A stretch of DNA of 60,127 nucleotides from Acidovorax sp. GW101-3H11 (GTDB lineage Bacteria; Pseudomonadota; Gammaproteobacteria; Burkholderiales; Burkholderiaceae_C), in contig NZ_LUKZ01000006.1 of the NCBI RefSeq assembly GCF_001633105.1, forward strand, positions 1-60,127, in the 5' to 3' direction. Numbering within the stretch: position 1 is the first letter of the stretch; every line of letters starts with the position of its first letter. Position numbers and translations under genes: made by a program. Under the pieces are notes generated by a model. That model was given only the letters and a program-made list of their open reading frames with translations, had not been told where the DNA came from and ran no database searches. Positions 18,061 through 26,725 of this stretch are shown here, piece after piece.

Positions 18061-18875
18061 GGCAGCACGCGGTGCGTGAGCGCGGGCAGCTGGGCGCGCA
18101 CGGCGCGCAGCCGTTCGGCGTCGAGCACGCCGGTCACGGTGCCGGGGCCCTGGTCCTGCTGCGCCAGCACGGTGCCCCAGGGGTCCACCAGCATGCTGCG
18201 GCCCCAGGTGTGGCGCCCGTTCTCGTGCACGCCGCCCTGGGCGGGGGCCAGCACATAGGCCAGGTTTTCGATGGCGCGGGCGCGCAGCAGCACTTCCCAA
18301 TGCGCCTGCCCCGTGGTGTGGGTGAAGGCGCTGGGCACCAGCAGCAGGTCGGCCCCCGCGCGGGCATGGGCGCGGTACAGCTCGGGAAAGCGCAGGTCGT
18401 AGCACACCGACAGGCCCACGCGCCAGCGCTGGCCGTCGCGTGCCTGCAGGTCAAACTGCACCGGGGTGTTGCCCGCCTCGATCACGCGGCCTTCGTCGTA
18501 CAGCTCGCGCCCGTTGTCGAAGTGGAACAGGTGGATCTTGTCGTAGCGTGCCACGCAGTCGCCGGTGGGGCTGAAGACCAGGGTGGTGTTGCGCACGCGG
18601 TCGGGGGCGGTGGTCTGCAGCGGCAGGGTGCCGCCCACGATCCACATCTTCAGCGCACGCGCCGTGTCGGCCAGAAAGCGCTGGATCACCCCGTCGCCAT
18701 CGGCCTCGCGCAGCGCGAGCTTGTCGGTGTCCTTGTGGCCCATCACGCAGAAGTATTCGGGCAGCACGGCCAGCTCGGCGCCGCCCAACGCGGCTTCTTC
18801 CAGCAGTGCACGCGCCGCGCGCAGGTTGTCGTCGCGCTGGGTGCCGGACACCATCTGAATGGCAGCTACTTTCAT
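18057..18875 (-). CDS. Nitrilase-superfamily amidase, Nit1/deaminated-glutathione-amidase-like
   Basis: The 272-residue carbon-nitrogen hydrolase has the full catalytic triad: E40 (VLPEYFC), K113 (ARYDKIHLF) and C158 (LSVCYDLRFPE). Closest in pattern are Nit1-type omega-amidases, which repair deaminated glutathione or hydrolyse 2-oxoacid amides in the cytoplasm. It lies between yhdP and the sensor kinase with 4-nt overlaps on both sides (ATGA and GTGA), so it is co-translated with both. Substrate assignment is by family resemblance. Confidence 0.88.
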   Translation of the reverse strand: MKVAAIQMVSGTQRDDNLRAARALLEEAALGGAELAVLPEYFCVMGHKDTDKLALREADGDGVIQRFLADTARALKMWIVGGTLPLQTTAPDRVRNTTLVFSPTGDCVARYDKIHLFHFDNGRELYDEGRVIEAGNTPVQFDLQARDGQRWRVGLSVCYDLRFPELYRAHARAGADLLLVPSAFTHTTGQAHWEVLLRARAIENLAYVLAPAQGGVHENGRHTWGRSMLVDPWGTVLAQQDQGPGTVTGVLDAERLRAVRAQLPALTHRVLP

Positions 18876-21800
18876 GAGGGCTCTCCGGTCTTGGGGGGGC
18901 TGCTGCGGGGCGGGGCGTCGGTGGTGGGGTTGGCCTCGCGGCCCCGGCGCGCCACACGCACCACGCGCGGATCGGCCCAGGTGCCGTCCACGCGGAACTC
19001 CTGCGTGGCAGCCTCGATGAGCGGGCCGCGCAGGAACACCTGGGCCAGGAAGCTGCCCAGCCCGATCACGGGGTTGATGGCCGTGGCCACCAGCGAGGCT
19101 GTCATGGCATTGATCTCGGGCACCACCACCACGCGCAGGTCCTGGGTTTCGTGGTCGATGTTGGCGTGGCCTTCCATCAGCACGGCGGCGTTCACGCCCT
19201 TCATCTGCAGGTTGTTGGTGGTGGCCACGCCCTGTTCGATGCGCAGGTCGCCGCGCACGAAGTCGAAGGCAAAACCTTCGCTGAACACGTCGCGGAAGTC
19301 GAGTGTGAGGCGGCGCGGCAGCGACTGCAGGCTCAGCACGCCCAGGAGCTTGGCCAGGCCCGGGTCGGCCTTGAGGAACTGGCCGGACTCGATGTTGAGG
19401 TTGATCTGCCCGGTCATGCTGCGGTAGTCGGGGCTGAATGGCGCGCCGATCCAGGCCACCTGCCCTTCCATGCGCCCCTTGCCGCGCCGCACCACATTGG
19501 CCATGCCCATGCGCCCCAGCAGGTCGCCCGAGTCACGAATGTCGAGCTTGAAATTGAGCACCGTGCGCCGCTCGGCCGCGCGCGGGGCGGGCCCTGCGGC
19601 ATTGAGCACGGCCCAGTTGCCGCTGGCCGTGAAGCTGGCCTCGGGTGCGGTGATGTTGAACTTGGCAAGGCGCCATTCGCGCTGGGCGCCCTCGCCGCCC
19701 CGGTTCTGGGCCTCCATCTCGACCCGGCCCAGGCGTTTGCCGCGCAGCTCGAAGTCGTCCACCACGATGTCGAGCGCGGGCAAGGTGCCGGGCTGCTCGT
19801 CCAGCAGCGCCTCGACCTGGGTCACGTCGCTTTGTGGCATGTTCACACGCGAGAGCCGTGCAAACAAGCGCCCGTTGGGGTGGTCGGTGCTGCCCGGCTG
19901 GCGGTATTCCAGGTAGCCATTGAGTTCGGTGGCGTCCAGGTTGGCGCGCCAGGTCGTGCCGTCGCGCAGGGCACCCGCCACCACGTTGTGCAGGGTGCGG
20001 CCCTGCAGCGTCAGCTCGCGCGCGCGCAGTGCCAGGGTGGTGGGCAGGTAGTCCTGCGCTACGGCGGGTCCGGTGGGTGTTGTAGACGGAGCCGCGCGGG
20101 CGGCGGGCTCGGCCGTGGTGGCCTGCGTCAACACGTCCTCCCAGGCGTCCACATCCACCTTGCCCTGGCTGATGTTGGCGGCCACGCCTTGCACAGGCAC
20201 TGGCGCAGATTCACCGCCGCTCAGCCCCAGGCCAATGGCGCCGCGCAGCACACGGGGTTGGGGGCCGCTCAGGTCGCGCAGGTAGGTGGCCGCGCCCAGG
20301 GCGCCCAGGTCCAGGGTGATCTGGTCGCGCAGCGGGGGGGCGTTGTTGCCATTGCTGTTGGCGGCCAGGCCGGTGAGGGATTCGCGCGCCACCTGGGTCT
20401 CGAAGCGCAGGGGCAGGCTGCTGTCGGCGGGTTTGCCCAGCGGGGGCGGCAGCGCCAGGGCCAGACCCTGCAGTGTGGTGCTGACCTGCAGTTCGGGCAC
20501 GCCCCGGCGGAACGCCAGGGCCAGGGTGTAGGGCGTGCTGCCGGTGGCACGGCGGGCCAGCTGCGCCAGCGTGCCCAGCTGTGGCGTCTGCTGCAGGCCT
20601 TCGGCGGTGGCCGTGCCCTGGGCGCGCAGCTGCACGGCCGATTCGGTGGCGGGCGCGTTGGGCGCCAGTGCGCGCATGCCGCCTTCGAGCCGCACATTGC
20701 CGCCCAGCGCCTGGGCCTGCACATTGCTCAGCGAGAACCCGGTTTCGCTGAACTGCACGGCGCCCCGCACGCGGCTCAGCGCGGGCGTGTCGGGGGTGAT
20801 GCGCAGCTCGTTGCCCGCCAGCGTGACACTGCCCTGCACCTTGGATTTGTTGATGTCGCTGATGGGCAGGGAGAGGCGCAGCTGGAAGTCGGCATTGCCG
20901 GTGCCGCTGGCCTGGTCGAGCGCGTGGCCGGTCATGCCCCCCAGGGGCGAGGTGGTCATGAGCGTGAGCAGCTCGGCCAGCGGGCCACGCGCGTCGGCGT
21001 TCACGGCCACCACGGTGTGTTCCAGGTCGGGGATCTTGGCGTCCACCTTGGACAGCCGCAGGCCCTTGCTGCCCGCAAAGCTGCCGCTGGCGCCGCGCAC
21101 CATCATCGATGAGCGCTCGAAGATCAGCTCGCCACCCAGCTCCGTGAGCGCGGGCCAGGGCAGGGTGCCCGCAGGCTGCAGCGAGGGCGGCACATAGGCG
21201 TAGGTCACATCCTTGACCCGCGCGGCGATGCGGAATTCGCCCAGCTTGGGGTCGTTGAAGGGCAGGTCGTGCAGATCGCCCTTGACGCGGAACTGCACGT
21301 TGCTGGCGCTGCCCGCCACCACGGCGTCGCGCACATAGTGGCGCGACTCGGCAGGGATGGACAGGGGCAGGTAGCGGTGCACGCGTGTGCCGTCGGCGCG
21401 GTTGAGCGTTCCGGTGAGGTCCAGCACCCCGGGGAAGCGCGATTTGTGGGGTGCCTTGCTGGCATCGCTGGTGTGCCAGGTGGCGCGGGCCTCGCCCTGC
21501 GCATCGGCGTTGGCAAACTGCACGTCGTTGGCCTGCACGGCAATGCGGCTGCCTTCAATCTGCCAGCGCAGGTCGGCGCTGAGCCGGTCCAGCGGCAGCA
21601 GGGGGTCTTCAAACACGCCCGGCAGCACCAGCGCCCCGGAGGCCATGGTGAGCGCGGCCTTGCCGCCAGCCTGGGTCATGTCGATGTCCACCGTGGCGCC
21701 GCGCAAGCCCAGGTGCTTGGGCACCACCCCGGCGGGGGCTCCAGCCAGCGCCAGGCCCTGGATGCGGCCCTTGACCTGGTATTGCTGCAGGGCATCCAGG

Positions 21801-23020
21801 GGGCCTTTCCAGGTGGCCTGGATCTCATCGACCAGGCCCTCGGGGGTGTAGGTGCGCACGGCATCGTGGGCCGTGGGCCCCAGAGGCAGGCGGCTGGCGA
21901 TCTGTGCCAGCGCAGCCAGGTCCAGGCGGTCGGCACGGAACTCGCCCTGCTCCGGGGCCTTGCCCGTGGCCGCCGTATGGATAAGCCGCAGGTTGCCGCC
22001 GGGCCAGGTCAGGCCGTCGTCGGTCTGGAACTGCAGGCCCTGTGTGGAGAACTCGAACCCGCCGTTCAGCCGCCGCCCGCCCAGGCGCCCCTGAACGGAA
22101 GGCAGCACCAGCGCCTGCAGGTCGGGGCTGAGGGTGGTGTTCACGTCGGCCAGCGCCAGGTCGGCGGTGCCGCCCACAATCTGCCCGCCGCGCACATCGG
22201 CCCAGGCACGCAGCGCGCCCCGGCCTTGTGCTACTTCAATGCCCAGGTCGGCGTGGTGGCGCAGCTGCGAGACATCGACGCGTGCGAAATCGGCAAACAC
22301 CTGGCCGTTCCAGTGTTTCCAGTTGCCGTCGCCAGCACGCAGCAGCGGCGCGCGGAACAGGCCCACCACCGTGAAGCGGTCGCCCCAGGCCGGTGGTGGG
22401 GTGGCGTCCAGACGCATGTGGTGGTGCCAGTTGCCGTTGCGCAGCAGCAGGTTGACCTTCTCCAGCGCCAGTGCGGGGGCACCGCGCTGCTCGTCGGTCC
22501 AGCGCACGGTGCCGTCCTGGATGAACACTTCGCCCTGCGAAAAAAGCCAGTCGGCCGCGTCGTTGTTGTCGCCCTGGTTCTGGGCAAACTCCAGCCCCGC
22601 CACGTAGATGCGGCCATCGGTGGCGCGGCGCACGTCCAGCTCGGGCCCCTGCACATAGAGCTGCTCGAACCCGCCCTTGAGCAGCGAGCGGGGCGACAGC
22701 GCCACCACCACCCGGGGCAGGTGCAGGGCCGAGCGGCCCGAGGCGTCCAGCAGCGCCACGTCCGACAGTTCGATCGACGGCACCAGCCCCTCGGTGCGGG
22801 CCGCGATGGCGCCGATCTGGACGGGAACCCCCAGAGCCCGTGCGGCATGCGCTTCCAGCTGTGGGCGAAAGTCCCCGATTCGCGGCACAATCCAGCCATG
22901 AAGGGCCCCCCACGCGATGGCCAGCAGCAGCCAGAAGGCCAGCAGCAACCCCAGTGACCACCGCGCAAAACCTGCCACTATCTTGAGCAGGCGTGAGGGG
23001 TGCGTGGTGGGATCGATCAT
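18872..23020 (-). CDS. yhdP: YhdP family (AsmA-like) inter-membrane lipid transport protein
   Basis: The 1382-residue protein has one N-terminal membrane anchor (about 20-42, WSLGLLLAFWLLLAIAWG) and a very long periplasmic region of repeated beta-rich segments. It ends in a conserved C-terminal AsmA-type block (GVLSLQSLPRRLTLDFRDVF, then FVRGDLRIEQG). Length and ends fit YhdP, a bridge-like protein moving phospholipid between the inner and outer membranes. The start at 23020 is 98 bp from the divergent glnE start, an arrangement I recall as common in betaproteobacteria. The stop overlaps the amidase start. Confidence 0.9.
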   Translation of the reverse strand: MIDPTTHPSRLLKIVAGFARWSLGLLLAFWLLLAIAWGALHGWIVPRIGDFRPQLEAHAARALGVPVQIGAIAARTEGLVPSIELSDVALLDASGRSALHLPRVVVALSPRSLLKGGFEQLYVQGPELDVRRATDGRIYVAGLEFAQNQGDNNDAADWLFSQGEVFIQDGTVRWTDEQRGAPALALEKVNLLLRNGNWHHHMRLDATPPPAWGDRFTVVGLFRAPLLRAGDGNWKHWNGQVFADFARVDVSQLRHHADLGIEVAQGRGALRAWADVRGGQIVGGTADLALADVNTTLSPDLQALVLPSVQGRLGGRRLNGGFEFSTQGLQFQTDDGLTWPGGNLRLIHTAATGKAPEQGEFRADRLDLAALAQIASRLPLGPTAHDAVRTYTPEGLVDEIQATWKGPLDALQQYQVKGRIQGLALAGAPAGVVPKHLGLRGATVDIDMTQAGGKAALTMASGALVLPGVFEDPLLPLDRLSADLRWQIEGSRIAVQANDVQFANADAQGEARATWHTSDASKAPHKSRFPGVLDLTGTLNRADGTRVHRYLPLSIPAESRHYVRDAVVAGSASNVQFRVKGDLHDLPFNDPKLGEFRIAARVKDVTYAYVPPSLQPAGTLPWPALTELGGELIFERSSMMVRGASGSFAGSKGLRLSKVDAKIPDLEHTVVAVNADARGPLAELLTLMTTSPLGGMTGHALDQASGTGNADFQLRLSLPISDINKSKVQGSVTLAGNELRITPDTPALSRVRGAVQFSETGFSLSNVQAQALGGNVRLEGGMRALAPNAPATESAVQLRAQGTATAEGLQQTPQLGTLAQLARRATGSTPYTLALAFRRGVPELQVSTTLQGLALALPPPLGKPADSSLPLRFETQVARESLTGLAANSNGNNAPPLRDQITLDLGALGAATYLRDLSGPQPRVLRGAIGLGLSGGESAPVPVQGVAANISQGKVDVDAWEDVLTQATTAEPAARAAPSTTPTGPAVAQDYLPTTLALRARELTLQGRTLHNVVAGALRDGTTWRANLDATELNGYLEYRQPGSTDHPNGRLFARLSRVNMPQSDVTQVEALLDEQPGTLPALDIVVDDFELRGKRLGRVEMEAQNRGGEGAQREWRLAKFNITAPEASFTASGNWAVLNAAGPAPRAAERRTVLNFKLDIRDSGDLLGRMGMANVVRRGKGRMEGQVAWIGAPFSPDYRSMTGQINLNIESGQFLKADPGLAKLLGVLSLQSLPRRLTLDFRDVFSEGFAFDFVRGDLRIEQGVATTNNLQMKGVNAAVLMEGHANIDHETQDLRVVVVPEINAMTASLVATAINPVIGLGSFLAQVFLRGPLIEAATQEFRVDGTWADPRVVRVARRGREANPTTDAPPRSSPPKTGEPS

Positions 23021-23118
23021 GGTGGGATTGAATGTGGCAGGAATTATGACCCGCGTGCCTCGCGTGGGTTCACTACAAACTCAGTACGCAGCCTCGGGTT
23101 TCCCGCGCCTTGTCCACC

Positions 23119-25875
23119 ATGACCGCACCGTCCTCTGACCCCCGCTGCAGCCAGCCCTTCCCCGAGGGGCCGCTGGCCGAACACTCGCGCTTCTACCAGC
23201 GCCTGCACCGCCGCTACGCGGGCGACCTGGCCCTGCTGCCGCCCGGTTTTCCGGTGCTGGCCACCATGGAGCAGGCCTACGACGCGCTGTGCGCCCGGGG
23301 TTGCGACACCGGTACCGCCCTGCGCATGCTGCGTCAGCTGGTCATGGAACGGCTCATCCGGCTCGATTGCGAGGCCCAGGCCCCATTGGCCGACATCACC
23401 CGGGCCGTGACCGAACTGGCCGAGCTGGCCCTGGACCGCGCCTGCCGTCACGCCCGCCGCGAATTGGATGAGCGCCATGGCGCACCCTGCGGGCCGCAGG
23501 GCCAGCCCGTGCAGCTCTGGATCATCGGCATGGGCAAGCTGGGCGCCCGCGAGTTGAATGTGTCCAGCGACATCGACCTGATCTACGTGTACGAGCACGA
23601 CGGCGAAACGGCGGGCGCGGAGGGTGGCCGGGGCCGCATCTCCAACCACGAATACTTTGCGCGTGCCGTCAAGGCCATCTACAGCCTGGTGGGCGATACC
23701 ACCGAGCATGGTTTTGTGTTCCGTGTGGACCTGGCGCTGCGCCCCAACGGCAACTCGGGCCCGGCCTCGGTGTCGCTGGCGGCGCTGGAGGAATACCTGC
23801 AGATCCAGGGCCGCGAATGGGAGCGTTTCGCGTGGCTCAAGAGCCGCGTGGTGGCACCGCGCGACAGCATCGGCAGCCCCGAGGTGCAGGCGCTGCGCGG
23901 GGTGGTGCTGCCCTTCGTGTTCCGCCGCTACCTCGACTACAGCGTGTTCGATGCGCTGCGCTCCCTGCACAGCCAGATTCGCGACCATGCCGCCAAGCGC
24001 AGTGCAGGCCACCCCGAGCGTGCCAACGACGTGAAGCTCTCGCGCGGCGGCATCCGCGAGATCGAATTCACCGTGCAGCTGCTGCAAGTGGTGCGCGGCG
24101 GGCAGTTTCCCGAGCTGCGCCGCCGCCCCACGCTCGATGCCCTGCAGCGACTCGCCCATGCAGGCCTCATGCCCCAGGCAACCGCCGACGCGCTGGCCCA
24201 GGCCTATGTGTTCCTGCGCCGGGTCGAGCACCGCATCCAGTACCTGGACGACCAGCAGACCCATGTGCTGCCCACCCGCGACGACGACCTGGCCTGGATC
24301 GCCCAGACCCTGGGCTTCAAGGACTGCTGCGCGTTCTTGCACGAGCTGGACGCCCACCGCGAGCTGGTGGCGCAGGAGTTCGACACCCTGCTGGGCGGCG
24401 CGGGCAAAAAGCAATGCAACGGCGGCGGCTGTGGTGGCCCCCGCGCTGCCGCGCCGCCACCGCCCGAGCTGGAGGCCCTGCTGGAGCAACTGCCCGGCGG
24501 CTTCCGCGAGCGTGTGGCCGAATGGCGCAGCCACCCGCGTGTGGAGGGCCTGCGCGACGAGGCGCGCGCCCGCCTGTTCCGCCTGGTGCAGCGCACCGCG
24601 CAGTGGCTGAAAGAAGGCCGCGTGACCGAAGAGGCCGCCGTGCGCCTGGCCAACTGGCTCGAACCCCTGCTGCGCCGCGAGAGCTATCTGGCGCTGCTGC
24701 TGGAGCGCCCTTCTGTGCACGAACAGCTGCTGCACCTGCTGGGCGCCGCCAAATGGCCCGCACGCTATTTGCTGCAGCACCCGGGCGTGATCGACGAGCT
24801 GGTGGGGGATCACCTGCTGTCCGAGCGTTTTGTGGTGGCCGACTTCGAGCGCGAGCTGGCCATGCGCCTGGCCTCGCTGCGCTCCACCGGCGAGGACGAC
24901 GACGAAACCCTGCTCAACCTGCTGCGCCGCGCGCAGCACGCCGAAACCTTCCGCACCCTGGCGCGCGATGTGGAGCGCCGCATCACCGTGGAGCAGGTGG
25001 CCGACGACCTCAGCGCCCTGGCCGACAGCGTGCTGCGCATCACCAGCCAGTGGTGCTGGAGCCGTCTCAAGAACCGCCACCGCGACGAACCCCAGTTCGC
25101 CATCATTGGCTACGGCAAGCTGGGCGGCAAGGAGCTGGGCTACGGCAGCGACCTCGACATCGTGTTTGTGTTCGACGACGACGACGAGCGCGCCCCCGAG
25201 GTCTACGCGGCCTTTGTGCGCAAGCTCATCAACTGGCTCACCGTCAAGACCGGCGAAGGCGACCTGTACGAGATCGACACCGCGCTGCGGCCCAACGGCA
25301 ACTCGGGCCTGCTGGTGACCAGCTTCGAGGCCTACGCCAACTACCAGCAGCAGCGCGGCAGCAACACCGCCTGGACCTGGGAACACCAGGCCATGACGCG
25401 GGCACGCTTTGTGATGGGCAGCGAGGCCTTGCGGGCGCGGTTTGACGCCGTGCGCGAGGCTGTGATCACCTCCACCCGCGACCCGCTGGCCTTGCAGGGC
25501 GAGATCGCGACCATGCGCGAGCGGGTGCGCTCGGCCCACCCCGCACCCGCCGGGCGCTTCGATGTGAAGCACAGCACGGGCGGCATGGTGGATGCCGAAT
25601 TCGCCGTGCAGTACCTGGTGCTGTCGCAGTCGGCGGCCCACCCCGAGCTGCGCGGCAACGTGGGCAACATTGCGCTGCTGCAGCGCGCCGAGCAGGTGGG
25701 CCTGTTGCCTGCCGGTGTGGGCATGGCGGCCGCCGACGCGTACCGCGAGCTGCGCCGCGTGCAGCACGTGGCGCGCCTGGACGAAGCCCCCACCCAGGTG
25801 ACCCCGCCCGCGCTGCAGGCCGAGCGCGATGCCGTGCTGGCGCTGTGGCGGGCGGTGTTTGGCGCGGAGGCATAG
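23119..25875 (+). CDS. glnE: Bifunctional glutamine synthetase adenylyltransferase/deadenylase
   Basis: The 918-residue cytoplasmic enzyme attaches AMP to and removes it from glutamine synthetase according to PII status. Both nucleotidyltransferase modules are visible. The N-terminal one contains GMGKLGARELNVSSDIDLIY near residue 140 (deadenylylation). The C-terminal one contains GYGKLGGKELGYGSDLDIV near 660 (adenylylation). Each is followed by its helical GlnD-type domain. A glycine/cysteine/proline linker near 435-455 separates the halves. I chose ATG 23119; a TTG three codons earlier is possible. The length is close to that of the enterobacterial enzyme. Confidence 0.96.
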   Translation: MTAPSSDPRCSQPFPEGPLAEHSRFYQRLHRRYAGDLALLPPGFPVLATMEQAYDALCARGCDTGTALRMLRQLVMERLIRLDCEAQAPLADITRAVTELAELALDRACRHARRELDERHGAPCGPQGQPVQLWIIGMGKLGARELNVSSDIDLIYVYEHDGETAGAEGGRGRISNHEYFARAVKAIYSLVGDTTEHGFVFRVDLALRPNGNSGPASVSLAALEEYLQIQGREWERFAWLKSRVVAPRDSIGSPEVQALRGVVLPFVFRRYLDYSVFDALRSLHSQIRDHAAKRSAGHPERANDVKLSRGGIREIEFTVQLLQVVRGGQFPELRRRPTLDALQRLAHAGLMPQATADALAQAYVFLRRVEHRIQYLDDQQTHVLPTRDDDLAWIAQTLGFKDCCAFLHELDAHRELVAQEFDTLLGGAGKKQCNGGGCGGPRAAAPPPPELEALLEQLPGGFRERVAEWRSHPRVEGLRDEARARLFRLVQRTAQWLKEGRVTEEAAVRLANWLEPLLRRESYLALLLERPSVHEQLLHLLGAAKWPARYLLQHPGVIDELVGDHLLSERFVVADFERELAMRLASLRSTGEDDDETLLNLLRRAQHAETFRTLARDVERRITVEQVADDLSALADSVLRITSQWCWSRLKNRHRDEPQFAIIGYGKLGGKELGYGSDLDIVFVFDDDDERAPEVYAAFVRKLINWLTVKTGEGDLYEIDTALRPNGNSGLLVTSFEAYANYQQQRGSNTAWTWEHQAMTRARFVMGSEALRARFDAVREAVITSTRDPLALQGEIATMRERVRSAHPAPAGRFDVKHSTGGMVDAEFAVQYLVLSQSAAHPELRGNVGNIALLQRAEQVGLLPAGVGMAAADAYRELRRVQHVARLDEAPTQVTPPALQAERDAVLALWRAVFGAEA

Positions 25876-25950
25876 CGCCTTTTTGCACAGGCGCTTGGCG
25901 GTGACAAATGGTTGCATCTCGGTGCGGCACCGCTTCATGAAAAATTCATT

Positions 25951-25972
25951 AATTCAAACAACTGTTTGAATT
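25951..25972. promoter_or_regulatory. Palindromic operator upstream of the TetR/RND operon
   Basis: A perfect inverted repeat with 10-bp arms (AATTCAAACA, AC, TGTTTGAATT) ends 21 bp before the regulator's start codon, in an AT-rich promoter-like stretch. TetR-family proteins that head an efflux operon usually bind such a site next to their own gene. Autorepression of the four-gene operon is inferred. Confidence 0.7.
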
Positions 25973-25993
25973 CTGGTGGTTTAATCCGGGGCC

Positions 25994-26725
25994 ATGAGTT
26001 CCGGTGCCCCTTCCATCATTCCCGCCTCCCAGCGCACGGCCCGCAGCGACGGCGAAGACACGCGTGCGCGCCTGCTGCAGGCTGCGCTGCAGCTCTTTTC
26101 TGAAAAGGGCTTTGCCCAGACCTCCGTGCGGGCCATCGCCCAGGCGGCGGGCACCAATGTGGCGGCCATTGCCTACCACTTTGGCGACAAGGCCCAGCTC
26201 TACACCGCCACGTTCTACGAGCCCTTTGGCAGCGGCAGCGACCTGATCCCGGTGTTTGCCGACCCGGCGCTGGACCTGGCGGGCGCGCTGCACCACTACT
26301 TCGCGGGTTTTCTGGAGCCCCTCAAGCACGATGACCTGGTGACGCAGTCGCTGCGCCTGCATGTGCGCGAGCTGCTGGACCCCACCCATGTCTGGCCCGA
26401 ACTCATCGAACGTGAGTGCCGCGCCCCCCACATGGCACTCATCCAGGTCCTGGGCCGACACATGGGTGTCTCGGGGGTGGACGACGATATGCACCGCCTC
26501 GCCTTCTCCCTGGCGGGTCTGATCATGCAGTTGTGGACGCAGCGCGACCCCCTGCAGGCCATTGCCCCCCAGCTGGCGACAGCGGCGGCGGTGGACCAGT
26601 GGGTGGAGCGGCTCACCGGCTATGCATTGAGCATGGTGCACGGGGAAATCACGCGGCGGCAGGCCACACAAGGGCCCGCGCGCCGTGCTTCCAGGACTTC
26701 GCACAAAAAGGAATCCAACGCATGA
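25994..26725 (+). CDS. TetR-family regulator of the CecR (DUF1956) type
   Basis: The 243-residue protein has an N-terminal helix-turn-helix (about 20-65, ARLLQAALQLFSEKGFAQTS followed by VRAIAQAAG) and the characteristic IAYHFGDKAQLY of the CecR/YbiH group. A C-terminal DUF1956-like ligand domain follows (PELIERECRAPHMALIQ). Its stop overlaps the start of the outer-membrane component gene (ATGA). It is therefore the first gene and probably the repressor of the RND operon, acting at the palindrome just upstream. The inducer is unknown. Confidence 0.88.
   Translation: MSSGAPSIIPASQRTARSDGEDTRARLLQAALQLFSEKGFAQTSVRAIAQAAGTNVAAIAYHFGDKAQLYTATFYEPFGSGSDLIPVFADPALDLAGALHHYFAGFLEPLKHDDLVTQSLRLHVRELLDPTHVWPELIERECRAPHMALIQVLGRHMGVSGVDDDMHRLAFSLAGLIMQLWTQRDPLQAIAPQLATAAAVDQWVERLTGYALSMVHGEITRRQATQGPARRASRTSHKKESNA

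Noticed and set aside
25874..25895. Terminator after glnE
   Set aside because: AGCGCCT and AGGCGCT can pair around an 8-nt loop, but the stem is short and no T run follows, so I did not list it.
23044..25938. Open frame of about 964 codons antisense to glnE
   Set aside because: glnE motifs on the plus strand are unambiguous. The antisense frame has low-complexity His/Gln/Gly/Ala composition and no ribosome site.
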